A DNA stretch of 64,000 nucleotides from Celerinatantimonas yamalensis (lineage in GTDB: Bacteria; Pseudomonadota; Gammaproteobacteria; Enterobacterales; Celerinatantimonadaceae). A program made the position numbers and the translations under genes. Below are positions 18,979 to 27,482 of this stretch, one piece after another; positions within the stretch are counted from its first letter, which is position 1; each line of letters begins with the position of its first letter. Below the pieces are notes generated by a model, which had not been told where the DNA came from, ran no database searches, and saw only the letters and a program-made list of their open reading frames with translations. The DNA is taken from positions 124,001-188,000 of the forward strand of contig NZ_JBEQCT010000001.1 in NCBI RefSeq assembly GCF_046054155.1, read 5' to 3'.

Positions 18979-19614
18979 TTGCAATTAAAGAAGTTTGTCT
19001 TATGGGTGTTAACCATGCTTGTTTTTATAGTCATAGGCGCTGTTGGTATTGATCAATATGTTCGCTGGAGTACCCATGATCTGGTATTTTCCAAGATTGC
19101 TAATATTCCCGCAAAACCAGTGGCTTTGGTGTTGGGGACGAGCAAGTACGTGGGTAAACGACTTAATCCTTTTTATATGAATCGAATGCTTCGTACCGTT
19201 GAACTGTATCGTGCGGGAAAAGTACAACGCATTTTGGTCAGTGGGGATCGCGCTTCACGCTATTATAATGAACCACGGACGATGCTTAATGATTTGGTTA
19301 AACGAGGTGTGCCACGGGATGTCATTGAAGTAGACAATGCTGGGTTTCGTACAATCGATTCGATTGAACATGCCAAACAGGTTTTTGGTCTGCATCATAT
19401 GATTATTGTATCACAACGATTTCATTTGGCTCGAGCGTTGTTTATTGCACGCTATTTTGGTTTAGATTGTGTCGGATTGATTGCCCCAGATGCGCCATTT
19501 AGTTATTACTGGCGCACCCGATTGCGAGAAGTCGCGGCTCGGTTGTTTGCCATTTGGGAGTTATATGTATTAAAACCATTTGATACGCCGCAATCTCAGG
19601 TGCAAAACAAGTAG
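18979..19614 (+). CDS. sanA: SanA-type membrane protein (YdcF/DUF218 family)
   Basis: 211 residues. One N-terminal membrane helix (about 5-27) is followed by a DUF218 domain with VALVLGTSKYVG, ILVSGD, YNEPRTMLNDLVKRGV, TIDSIEHA and VSQRFHLARALFIA, all as in E. coli SanA. SanA affects envelope permeability (vancomycin exclusion at high temperature); its enzymatic activity is unknown. There is no ATG at the right place. The TTG at 18979, 3-4 nt after GAGAGGGC, is the best start; an earlier TTG at 18946 lies inside the opp terminator. Confidence 0.88.
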   Translation: MQLKKFVLWVLTMLVFIVIGAVGIDQYVRWSTHDLVFSKIANIPAKPVALVLGTSKYVGKRLNPFYMNRMLRTVELYRAGKVQRILVSGDRASRYYNEPRTMLNDLVKRGVPRDVIEVDNAGFRTIDSIEHAKQVFGLHHMIIVSQRFHLARALFIARYFGLDCVGLIAPDAPFSYYWRTRLREVAARLFAIWELYVLKPFDTPQSQVQNK

Positions 19615-19861
19615 TGTTTTATACATCATTTTGTGATGAAAATGTATCTGCATATTGCAAAGTAGAACTGCAATTAGATTGCAGTTTGCAAAAATAAAAG
19701 AACCTGTCGAAGTGATCCAAACCAATAATATCCATCCTATATTTTATATTTTTGTTGATTAATCATGCTATTACTAATTTTTTAAAGAAATTTAGCTACA
19801 GTGGCACAAGCTTTGTAAGCTATTACATTAGTAATCAATAAGAAATATAAAGGTGACAATT

Positions 19862-20296
19862 ATGGATTGGCAAAATTGGCTTAATGATGGGTGTGAAGCT
19901 CTGGGTATGGAAAATGGTGCAATCACAGTCTGTTGTGGGCGCCACTTAACGGTCATTCACCATGCTGAGGGCGGTAAACTAATAACCTCTGGTGATAGCT
20001 TTGATCGGCGTGGAACTTTTTGTGAACAGGTCATGAATCAGCGAGATCTTGTCACTTATAACGCACCCATAGATGAGTTATCAACTATTCAATTTGGTAA
20101 TGTAGTCATTGCTACGTCTATTCAAGCTTATATTGGTTATCCGCTCATTGTTCGAGATATTGTGTTTGGCACATTGAACTTCAGCTCGGCTAAACGTAGA
20201 GCAGATGGCTTTAGCACTCATGATCTTTTTATCACCGAGATGATGGCTAATGATTATGTCCAATATAACTTAGCACCAAACCGAGCTAGAATGTAA
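19862..20296 (+). CDS. GAF domain-containing protein
   Basis: 144 residues formed almost entirely of one GAF domain. It resembles stand-alone or signalling GAF domains, with a central IQAYIGYPLIVRDIVFGTLNFSS-type beta region and a helical C-terminus. There is no output domain, so it is either a small-molecule sensor acting in trans or a GAF-fold enzyme. Several cysteines (C14, C27, C28, C53 region) could matter for redox or metal binding, but I cannot assign a ligand. The start is the ATG at 19862 behind AAGGTGA; a GTG 9 nt upstream is inside that site. Confidence 0.7.
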   Translation: MDWQNWLNDGCEALGMENGAITVCCGRHLTVIHHAEGGKLITSGDSFDRRGTFCEQVMNQRDLVTYNAPIDELSTIQFGNVVIATSIQAYIGYPLIVRDIVFGTLNFSSAKRRADGFSTHDLFITEMMANDYVQYNLAPNRARM

Positions 20297-20346
20297 TTCA
20301 CCGCATTATTGATTATGATTGTTACAACTGATTTGTCCCTAGTTTT

Positions 20347-20370
20347 CCCGGTCATAAGGCCGGGTTTTTT
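20347..20370 (+). terminator. Terminator of the GAF gene
   Basis: A short stem CCCGG / CCGGG is followed by six T residues, about 50 nt after the stop and just before the convergent dGTPase gene ends. Confidence 0.8.
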
Positions 20371-20383
20371 ATAGAAAAACTGA

Positions 20384-21703
20384 TTAGCCAAAAAGTCGCT
20401 GATTAAGGCGTAGCGCATATTCATCAGTCATACCCGCAATATAGTCAGCGATGATCCGGTAGGGGTTGTTGTCATTTTCATCTGCTTTTTGCCAACGTTC
20501 TTGGGTGTTTAAAGGTAATAGTCGCATCGGATCACTACTAAATGCTTCAAATAATTCCATGACAATTTGTTGTCCCCGATAGCGGACCTGCTCAATATCA
20601 GGTGTTTGAATCACATAATTTAACACAAATTGTTTAAGATAATTAAGGGCCATATGATAAGGCTCATCCATGCAAGCTTGATAAGCTATTAGTGGCTCAC
20701 TAACTTCAGAATTATGTGAGACATGAATAGCCGTAATAAATGCGTTGACTAAAGCGCCGATAGCATTTTTTTGCGCATAGTGGTGTGGGCTAAACAGCTG
20801 TGATGTGGTTTCATCGATGTGTTCATTGAGCCAACACTTAGGTAATCGTTTAATCTTTTCTACAACCTGTTGTTGCCAAATATCACGTTGCAATAGCCCC
20901 ATAACGATAGCATCTTCTAAATCATGTACGCCGTAGGCGATATCATCGGCTAATTCCATAATAGAGCAGTCCAGTGACTTATAACAACTCCGTTGATGCA
21001 GCGTTAAACCATCACCGGTTACGCTTTGAATATATTGGTGGTCATGCTCATTTAGTGGCGCTAGCATCCACGTATATAAACCCTGATCATCATCATAAAT
21101 TCCCTTAGCTGGGAGCCAATCGGCGGCTTTCAACTGCCGGAAATTCGAGATGCTGGGGGGATTCTCTGTGCGCATGATGCGATTGATCAGCACCGGATAT
21201 TTACTGACTCCTAATAATGTTCGGCGAGTTAGATTCATCCCATCAAATGGGGTATAGGGTTCAAGTTTAGTCAGAATACGAAATGTCTGCGCATTGCCTT
21301 CAAACCCTCCATGTTCACGCATCAGATAATTGAGGGCTACTTCGCCGCCGTGGCCAAAAGGTGGGTGACCTATATCATGGGCAAGGCAAAGCGCCTCGAC
21401 TAACATTGGATCGGGTAGTGGGATGCTTGCCTGCACTGACCCTCGCAGTTGACTCACAATACCTGTCCCTATCTGTGCAACTTCAAGAGAATGGGTTAAA
21501 CGAGTTCGGTAAAAATCATTATGACCAATCCCCAATACTTGCGTTTTACTTTGCAATCTGCGAAATGCAGCAGAGTGTACAATTCGTCCACGGTCCCGTT
21601 GCCAAGGGCTACGAGGATCGTGCTCTCGTTCTGGCAAATGTTGATTAGGACGAGCCTGCCAATTGGGTACTACAAAATGATCATTTCGCATGGCAATTAT
21701 CAT
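20384..21703 (-). CDS. Deoxyguanosinetriphosphate triphosphohydrolase-like protein (dGTPase family)
   Basis: Splits dNTPs into deoxynucleosides and triphosphate, with a role in nucleotide pool control. The HD-domain metal ligands are visible: H71 in RLTHSLEVAQ, H109-D110 in AHDIGHPPFGHGGE, and the later D in ADDIAYGVHDLEDA. The 439-residue length fits the shorter dGTPase-like subgroup found in many gammaproteobacteria. The start is uncertain: ATGs at 21703 and 21691 are both poor in ribosome-binding sequence. Confidence 0.9.
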   Translation of the reverse strand: MIIAMRNDHFVVPNWQARPNQHLPEREHDPRSPWQRDRGRIVHSAAFRRLQSKTQVLGIGHNDFYRTRLTHSLEVAQIGTGIVSQLRGSVQASIPLPDPMLVEALCLAHDIGHPPFGHGGEVALNYLMREHGGFEGNAQTFRILTKLEPYTPFDGMNLTRRTLLGVSKYPVLINRIMRTENPPSISNFRQLKAADWLPAKGIYDDDQGLYTWMLAPLNEHDHQYIQSVTGDGLTLHQRSCYKSLDCSIMELADDIAYGVHDLEDAIVMGLLQRDIWQQQVVEKIKRLPKCWLNEHIDETTSQLFSPHHYAQKNAIGALVNAFITAIHVSHNSEVSEPLIAYQACMDEPYHMALNYLKQFVLNYVIQTPDIEQVRYRGQQIVMELFEAFSSDPMRLLPLNTQERWQKADENDNNPYRIIADYIAGMTDEYALRLNQRLFG

Positions 21704-21796
21704 TATTGATTGAATTTATTCCAATTTAGGGGGGGGAGTAGTCATACGTCAAGATAAATCAATGGTTTTGGCAATGCGCTTTTGGCGTAGAATCCG

Positions 21797-21802
21797 TATA
21801 AT
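21797..21802 (+). promoter_or_regulatory. Candidate -10 element for cmk
   Basis: A perfect TATAAT lies 34 nt before the cmk start. No good -35 sits at 16-18 nt upstream, so this is only a weak promoter call. Confidence 0.35.
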
Positions 21803-21835
21803 ACGTAAAATGTTGATATAATTGATGGAGGATTC

Positions 21836-22516
21836 ATGGCTGAACTGACGCCGGTCATAACCGTAGATGGGCCAACGGGAGTGGGAAAAGGCACTCTGTG
21901 CTCAAAATTGGCAGCACATTTAGGTTTTCATCTACTTGATAGCGGTGCTATTTATCGAGTTCTTGCGTTAGCTGCCTTGCATCACAAAGTTGATCTCGCC
22001 AACGAAGAAGCACTCTATCCAATAGCCGCCCACCTCGATGTTCGTTTTGAACGGACAGATTCATTGGTCCGTGTTATCTTAGAGGGCGAAGATGTCTCCT
22101 CAGAACTGCGTTTAGAGAGTACGGGTGAGGCAGCCTCCCAAGTGGCCGCTTTTCCACGCGTTCGAGAAGCTTTATTACGGCGCCAACGTGCTTTTCGACA
22201 ACCCCCTGGATTAGTCGCTGATGGACGAGATATGGGGACCGTGGTTTTCCCTGATGCTGCTGTTAAGCTATTTTTGGATGCTGGCGCACAGGTTCGTGCT
22301 AAACGCCGCTTCAAGCAGTTGCAAGGCAATGGTATTAATGTTAACTTTGATGGCCTTTTGAACGATATTAAGATAAGAGATGATCGTGATCGCAATCGTT
22401 CTATTGCACCGTTGGTGCCTGCAGATGATGCGCTAGTGATTGATTCTTCGAATCTTACTATCGATGAAGTCGTTAACAAAGCATTTGCTTATATCGACTT
22501 AAAACTAACCCGATAA
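21836..22516 (+). CDS. cmk: Cytidylate kinase
   Basis: Phosphorylates CMP and dCMP. The P-loop GPTGVGKGT is at about residues 12-20. The LLDSGAIYRVLALAA and DGRDMGTVVFPDA segments and the LID-like RDDRDRNRSIAPL complete the family pattern. At 226 residues it has the normal length. The start ATG is behind ATGGAGGATTC. It lies immediately upstream of rpsA, the usual gammaproteobacterial arrangement. Confidence 0.96.
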   Translation: MAELTPVITVDGPTGVGKGTLCSKLAAHLGFHLLDSGAIYRVLALAALHHKVDLANEEALYPIAAHLDVRFERTDSLVRVILEGEDVSSELRLESTGEAASQVAAFPRVREALLRRQRAFRQPPGLVADGRDMGTVVFPDAAVKLFLDAGAQVRAKRRFKQLQGNGINVNFDGLLNDIKIRDDRDRNRSIAPLVPADDALVIDSSNLTIDEVVNKAFAYIDLKLTR

Positions 22517-22621
22517 CTTTTCGGGAATGGATACTTACAATAAGGATGTTGTAAGTTATTTGAATAACCCCATTTAGCGGGATAGCTAAGTGGTCGTTTT
22601 TATATTATGTAAATTATAAAC
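22509..22621 (+). promoter_or_regulatory. rpsA leader with GGA-loop hairpins (candidate S1 autoregulatory region)
   Basis: Three successive hairpins precede the rpsA ATG: CCCGA/TCGGG (22509-22525), ACTTACAA/TTGTAAGT (22533-22556) with GGA in its loop, and TTAGC/GCTAA (22574-22589), also with GGA in its loop. The 25 nt before the ATG are AT-rich with no Shine-Dalgarno sequence. Known gammaproteobacterial rpsA start regions likewise lack a canonical site and use hairpins with GGA in the loops, through which S1 represses its own synthesis. Function here is inferred by analogy. Confidence 0.6.
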
Positions 22622-24292
22622 ATGACTGAATCTTTTGCTCAACTCTTTGAAGAGTCTCTTCACGATCTGGAATTTCGTTCTGGTTCGATTGTTAAAGGTA
22701 CTGTGGTTGCGATCCAGAATGGTATGGTTCTGGTTGATGCAGGCCTGAAATCCGAGTCTGCGATCCCTGCAGAGCAATTCAAAAACAGCGCCGGCGAACT
22801 GGAAGTAGAAGTTGGCCAGGAAGTCGATGTAGCTCTGGACGCAGTGGAAGATGGTTTCGGTGAGACAATCTTGTCTCGTGAGAAAGCTAAACGCCATGAA
22901 GCTTGGGTGCAGCTAGAAGCTGCCTACGAAGAACAAGCGACTGTAACTGGTGTTATCAATGGTAAAGTCAAAGGTGGCTTCACTGTTGAAGTAAATAATA
23001 TTCGCGCATTCTTACCTGGTTCTTTAGTTGATGTTCGCCCAGTTCGCGATACCTCTCATCTGGAAGGTAGAGATCTCGAATTTAAAGTGATCAAGCTGGA
23101 CCAAAAACGTAACAACGTTGTTGTATCTCGTCGTGCTGTTATCGAAAAAGAACACAGTGCAGAACGTGAGCAATTGCTTGAAAATCTGCAAGAAGGTCAA
23201 GAAGTTAAAGGTATCGTTAAGAACCTGACTGATTATGGTGCCTTTGTTGATTTAGGCGGCGTTGATGGCTTGTTACATATTACTGACATGGCTTGGAAAC
23301 GTGTTAAACATCCAAGTGAAATTGTTAATGTTGGCGATGAAATCACTGTTAAAGTACTGAAATTTGATCGTGAACGCACACGTGTTTCTTTAGGTTTGAA
23401 ACAATTGGGTGAAGATCCATGGGTTGCAATTGCAAGCCGTTACCCAGAAGGAACTCGCCTTGAAGGTCGCGTTACTAACCTGACTGATTATGGCTGTTTC
23501 GTTGAAATCGAAGATGGCGTTGAAGGGTTGGTTCACGTTTCTGAAATGGATTGGACAAACAAAAACATTCACCCATCTAAAGTGGTCAATGTTGGCGATG
23601 CTGTTGAAGTTATGGTTCTGGATATCGACGAAGAGCGTCGTCGTATTTCTCTGGGTCTTAAACAGTGTAAAGCGAATCCATGGGATCTGTTTGCTGAAAA
23701 TCATGCTAAAGGTGATCGTGTTTCTGGTAAGATCAAATCAATCACTGACTTCGGGATCTTTATTGGTCTTGATGGCGGCATCGATGGTTTGGTTCACTTA
23801 TCTGATATCAGCTGGAATGCAGCGGGTGAAGAAGCCGTTCGTGACTACAAAAAAGGTGACGAAATCGAAGCTGTTGTACTACAAGTTGATGCAGAACGTG
23901 AACGTATTAGCTTAGGTGTTAAACAGCTGGCTGCAGACCCATTCAACAATTATTTGGATAACCTGAAAAAAGGTGCGATTGTTGATGGTACAGTAACTGC
24001 TGTTGACGCTAAAGGCGCAACGATTGAGTTAGCTGATAGTGTTGAAGGTTACATTCGTGTAGCTGACCTTTCTCGTGAGCGTGTTGAAGATGCTTCAACT
24101 GAACTCTCTGTCGGTGATAGCGTGAATGCTAAGTTTGTTGGTGTTGACCGTAAGAACCGTACTATTAGTTTATCTATCCGTGCGAAAGATGAAGCTGATG
24201 AGAAAGAAGCGATGGCAAGCCTGAATGCGCAAGATGATACGCAGATTGGGAATGCAATGGCTGAAGCGTTTAAAGCCGCTAAAGGCGAATAA
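22622..24292 (+). CDS. rpsA: 30S ribosomal protein S1
   Basis: 556 residues with six S1 RNA-binding repeats, the standard proteobacterial S1. The first two repeats dock on the ribosome; the others bind mRNA to help initiation on structured or weakly Shine-Dalgarno leaders. Repeat hallmarks such as VKNLTDYGAFVDLGGVDGLLH and VTNLTDYGCFVEIEDGVEG are clear. The codon and amino-acid pattern fits a highly expressed gene. The leader has no Shine-Dalgarno sequence, and a strong terminator follows. Confidence 0.98.
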   Translation: MTESFAQLFEESLHDLEFRSGSIVKGTVVAIQNGMVLVDAGLKSESAIPAEQFKNSAGELEVEVGQEVDVALDAVEDGFGETILSREKAKRHEAWVQLEAAYEEQATVTGVINGKVKGGFTVEVNNIRAFLPGSLVDVRPVRDTSHLEGRDLEFKVIKLDQKRNNVVVSRRAVIEKEHSAEREQLLENLQEGQEVKGIVKNLTDYGAFVDLGGVDGLLHITDMAWKRVKHPSEIVNVGDEITVKVLKFDRERTRVSLGLKQLGEDPWVAIASRYPEGTRLEGRVTNLTDYGCFVEIEDGVEGLVHVSEMDWTNKNIHPSKVVNVGDAVEVMVLDIDEERRRISLGLKQCKANPWDLFAENHAKGDRVSGKIKSITDFGIFIGLDGGIDGLVHLSDISWNAAGEEAVRDYKKGDEIEAVVLQVDAERERISLGVKQLAADPFNNYLDNLKKGAIVDGTVTAVDAKGATIELADSVEGYIRVADLSRERVEDASTELSVGDSVNAKFVGVDRKNRTISLSIRAKDEADEKEAMASLNAQDDTQIGNAMAEAFKAAKGE

Positions 24293-24300
24293 TCGTTGAA

Positions 24301-24333
24301 AAATCAGGGGAGTGTTTTGCACCCCCTGATTTC
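24301..24333 (+). terminator. Terminator after rpsA
   Basis: A 10-bp perfect stem AAATCAGGGG / CCCCTGATTT with a 12-nt loop is followed by TTCTATT, starting 9 nt after the rpsA stop. Some read-through to ihfB is likely. Confidence 0.75.
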
Positions 24334-24379
24334 TATTCTAAACTGAAAGTAGTCTTAAATTATCACTCTTGGGGTGTAT

Positions 24380-24670
24380 ATGACCAAATCTGATCTGATA
24401 GAACGGCTAGCCAGTAAATATATCCATCTTTCTGCAAGAGATATGGAGCTAGCAATTAAAGAGATTCTCGAACAGATGGCGAGTTCATTACAAGATGGTG
24501 ATCGTATTGAAATTCGCGGTTTTGGTAGTTTCTCGTTACACTATCGTGCACCGCGAGTCGGTCGTAACCCTAAAACTGGTGAAAAAGTAGAGCTTATTGG
24601 TAAATATGTTCCACACTTTAAACCCGGTAAAGAGTTACGTGACCGTGTAAATACAGCACCACAGCGATAA
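24380..24670 (+). CDS. ihfB: Integration host factor subunit beta
   Basis: 96-residue subunit of the DNA-bending heterodimer IHF. The signature RIEIRGFGSFSLHYR and the beta-arm region RVGRNPKTGEKVELIGKYVP are intact, as is FKPGKELRDRV. I use the ATG at 24380, matching the conserved MTKSDLIERL start and lying 5 nt after GGGGTG; a GTG 6 nt upstream is part of that site. The position after rpsA is conserved. Confidence 0.97.
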   Translation: MTKSDLIERLASKYIHLSARDMELAIKEILEQMASSLQDGDRIEIRGFGSFSLHYRAPRVGRNPKTGEKVELIGKYVPHFKPGKELRDRVNTAPQR

Positions 24671-24730
24671 GTTAACCGGTCTCACTCGCCGATATGAAAG
24701 TGAACCCGGTTTGATCTTGGGAGAGCATCA

Positions 24731-25018
24731 TTGAAGGCTTTAGTTATTCTGGTTATTGTGATCGTTTTGTTTGTTTTAGCCCTTATTGTTGGTGCGCAAA
24801 ATGATCAGGTTGTTTTGGCTCATTATTTAATTGGTCAAGTGCAACTTCGTTTATCGTGGTTAATGGCACTCATGTTTTTGTTTGGATTTATTGTAGCGTG
24901 CCTTGGTTTTGGTTTTTTCTATACTAAAACCCGCTTTCAAGTCGGGCAGTTACGTAGACAGTTGCGTAAACAACAACGCGAGTTATATAAATTTCAAAGC
25001 AAACCGAACGGAGACTGA
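24731..25018 (+). CDS. lapA: Lipopolysaccharide assembly protein A
   Basis: 95-residue inner-membrane protein with two helices (about 1-22 and 38-62) joined by a short loop. The loop has the family pattern AQNDQVVLAHYLIGQVQLRLS, and a basic cytoplasmic helix follows. LapA works with LapB to control LpxC degradation and so LPS synthesis. The start is a TTG behind GGGAGAG. It is separated from lapB by only 6 nt. Confidence 0.92.
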   Translation: MKALVILVIVIVLFVLALIVGAQNDQVVLAHYLIGQVQLRLSWLMALMFLFGFIVACLGFGFFYTKTRFQVGQLRRQLRKQQRELYKFQSKPNGD

Positions 25019-25024
25019 TACTCT

Positions 25025-26191
25025 GTGTTTGGATTGCTGTTTTTACTTCTGCCTGTTGCTGTTGCTTATGGTTGGTATATGGGCCAACGCAGTGTCAGAC
25101 AACAGCGTAAGCGTAAATCCCATCAACTTTCTCGCCAATATGTCGCGGGTCTTAATCTGTTGTTATCTAATCAATCTGATAAGGCCGTTGATCTATTTAT
25201 TGATATCCTGCAGGTCGATTCAGAAACGATTGAAACTCATTTAGCGCTAGGGAATCTTTTTCGTCAGCGAGGAGAGGTTGATCGTGCCATTCGAATTCAC
25301 CAAAATCTAATTGCTCGTCCAAGCCTTGATGTAGAATTGCGTCAGCTGGCATTATTGCAGCTTTCTCGAGATTACCAAGTCGCTGGCTTATTTGATCGAG
25401 CAGAATCGATACTGATCGAATTAACTGATGAGCCAGAACACTCTGAAAGTGCCTTAAAAAGCTTGTTGTCATTATATCAACAAACGCGAGAATGGCATAA
25501 GGCGATTGATATTGCCGAGCGTATTTCTGTGCAATGGATTAGTGATATCCATGTTCAAATTGCCCAATTTTACTGTGAGCTGGCGGCGCAGCAAGAAACA
25601 CTCGGTGAAGTCAAACATGTCAAAGGGTTGCTTCGTAAGGCACTTAATCATGATCGTAATTGTGTTCGTGCTCGCGTTTATTTAGCTCAATTATTGATAG
25701 AACAACAACGACATAAAGAAGCGGTTCGTTGGCTAGAGCCTTTGCCCGATATTGATGTGGATATGTTAAGTGATTATATTCAGCTGATTGAACAGGCTTA
25801 TACTGGGAGTGATAACCCCCAAGGTTTGCTTGATTATTTAGACCGTTCTATTCGTCAAGGTGCTGGTGTTTCAGTCGCGCTGAAAATGGCTGAATTAATC
25901 GAAAAGGACCATTTAGCCAATGCACAGCGACTTATATTGGATGAGCTTAAACGTCGTCCGACCATGAAAGGCTTTCATAAGCTCATTGATTACCATGTTG
26001 AACAAGCAGAACCCGGTCAAGCGAAGCAAAGTTTACAAATACTACGAGATTTGGTTGCTCGTCAGATTATGGTGCGGCCACGGTATCGCTGTCACCAGTG
26101 TGGTTTTTCCAGCCATGCCATGTATTGGCATTGCCCCTCGTGTAAAAGTTGGGGCACAATCAAACCTATCCGCGGACTAGATGGAGAGTAA
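25025..26191 (+). CDS. lapB: Lipopolysaccharide assembly protein B
   Basis: 388 residues: an N-terminal membrane anchor (about 1-20), about nine TPR repeats, and a C-terminal rubredoxin-type metal site (C356, C359, C370, C373). This is the diagnostic architecture of LapB (YciM), which presents LpxC to the FtsH protease and sets LPS levels. The start is a GTG. It overlaps nothing, but its stop is 4 nt from the pyrF start. Confidence 0.94.
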   Translation: MFGLLFLLLPVAVAYGWYMGQRSVRQQRKRKSHQLSRQYVAGLNLLLSNQSDKAVDLFIDILQVDSETIETHLALGNLFRQRGEVDRAIRIHQNLIARPSLDVELRQLALLQLSRDYQVAGLFDRAESILIELTDEPEHSESALKSLLSLYQQTREWHKAIDIAERISVQWISDIHVQIAQFYCELAAQQETLGEVKHVKGLLRKALNHDRNCVRARVYLAQLLIEQQRHKEAVRWLEPLPDIDVDMLSDYIQLIEQAYTGSDNPQGLLDYLDRSIRQGAGVSVALKMAELIEKDHLANAQRLILDELKRRPTMKGFHKLIDYHVEQAEPGQAKQSLQILRDLVARQIMVRPRYRCHQCGFSSHAMYWHCPSCKSWGTIKPIRGLDGE

Positions 26192-26195
26192 TATA

Positions 26196-26897
26196 ATGCA
26201 GGACCCTAAAGTAATTGTTGCTTTGGATTTTAATGAGCGAGCGCGCTGTTTAGCTCTGGTAGAGCAATTAACTCCAACGGCTTGTCGATTAAAGATTGGC
26301 AAGGAGATGTTTACTCGATTTGGGCCTGAGTTCGTTCGTGAATTGCAGTCACGTGGATTTGAAATTTTTCTGGATTTAAAATTTCATGATATCCCCAACA
26401 CGGTTGCTAAGGCTGTGCAGGCAGCGGCCGATCTAGGCGTTTGGATGGTAAATGTGCACGCCAGTGGTGGACGACGGATGATGCAAGCGGCCAAAGATGC
26501 TCTGAGTGACTATCCTAATCCCCCCAAATTAATTGCAGTGACCGTATTAACGAGTATGCAACCTGATGAGTTGCAAGAGGTGGGTTATTCTACTGAGTTG
26601 GCTCAGCAGGTCGAACGGTTGGCTAAATTGACTGAGCAATGTGGGTTAGATGGTGTGGTTTGTTCTGCGCAGGAAGCCGCACAACTTCGTGAATACCTCC
26701 CTGAGAGCTTTTTATTAGTGACCCCTGGTATTCGCTTAAGTCATGCGCCTGAGGATGACCAACGTCGTATTATGACGCCAACAGATGCTTTGAAGGCTGG
26801 GTCGAGTTATCTTGTGGTGGGTCGTCCTATTACTCAAAGTGCTGAGCCATTAGTGGTACTTGAGTCGATTAATGCATCTCTAGCTAAAATGGCATAG
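26196..26897 (+). CDS. pyrF: Orotidine 5'-phosphate decarboxylase
   Basis: Final step of UMP synthesis. 233 residues with the OMPDC signature DLKFHDIPNTVAKA, including the catalytic D-K-x-x-D arrangement around DLKFHD and D91 of the partner region. VTPGIR and the phosphate-binding VVGRPITQ are present. The start ATG at 26196 follows GGAGAGTAATATA; an ATG 15 nt upstream is inside the end of lapB. The lapB-pyrF neighbourhood matches E. coli. Confidence 0.96.
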   Translation: MQDPKVIVALDFNERARCLALVEQLTPTACRLKIGKEMFTRFGPEFVRELQSRGFEIFLDLKFHDIPNTVAKAVQAAADLGVWMVNVHASGGRRMMQAAKDALSDYPNPPKLIAVTVLTSMQPDELQEVGYSTELAQQVERLAKLTEQCGLDGVVCSAQEAAQLREYLPESFLLVTPGIRLSHAPEDDQRRIMTPTDALKAGSSYLVVGRPITQSAEPLVVLESINASLAKMA

Positions 26898-26912
26898 GCG
26901 ATAAAGTCTTTC

Positions 26913-26942
26913 TGTGGGATCAGCATTTGTTGCGATCCCACA
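26913..26942. terminator. Hairpin at the pyrF / rhombosortase convergence
   Basis: A 9-bp perfect stem TGTGGGATC / GATCCCACA begins 16 nt after pyrF and overlaps the last codons of the convergent rhombosortase gene. There is no strong T-tract. Confidence 0.5.
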
Positions 26943-27456
26943 ATTTCTGTCCAAGATATAGACTGATTGCGATAATAGCAAAGGTGCGATGCACAGATGT
27001 TGCTACCGGCATATGAATGAAGTGTTGGTCGCCTAGTCCATTAGGATGAAAATACTCCAATATAAGCTTGCATGAAACGGCTATTAAAATAGCCCCAGAT
27101 TCCCATTTTAAATCTCTAAATTGGCGCAGGGCACAAAATACAACTAGTCCATGTAGTACCCCTGACAATCCAACATAGTCATTGAGCGAACTGTCGAAAA
27201 GTAACACACTATTTGCTAAACCTATCAGTAAAATGATCAGCAGAAGCCATTCTGTGGCTGAGTAACGCTGCGCAAACAATATAGTAATCACAGTAAGAGC
27301 CGCCATATTCATCGTGTAATGCAATAGATCGGCATGAACGAGTACGCCGGTGAAAAGGCGCCACCATTGTCCCTGAATGATGAGGGCTCGGTTCCAACTG
27401 AGCTGATCCATCCAAGGCTGGCAAATGAGTGCAAGCACGGCAATTGCAACACTCAC
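26920..27456 (-). CDS. Rhombosortase (rhomboid-family intramembrane serine protease)
   Basis: 178 residues with about five to six membrane helices. The conserved early block GQWWRLFTGVLVHADLLHYTMNMAAL matches rhombosortases, and the catalytic motif GLSGVLHG has the nucleophile at about S98. A histidine in the last-but-one helix region (VATSVH) would complete the dyad. Rhombosortases process proteins bearing a C-terminal GlyGly-CTERM tag. The start is GTG at 27456, 26 nt after the queC stop; no better start exists upstream because a stop codon lies close by. Confidence 0.82.
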   Translation of the reverse strand: MSVAIAVLALICQPWMDQLSWNRALIIQGQWWRLFTGVLVHADLLHYTMNMAALTVITILFAQRYSATEWLLLIILLIGLANSVLLFDSSLNDYVGLSGVLHGLVVFCALRQFRDLKWESGAILIAVSCKLILEYFHPNGLGDQHFIHMPVATSVHRTFAIIAISLYLGQKLWDRNKC

Positions 27457-27482
27457 AGACCAGCTTGGGAGGCGGAAAAGCT

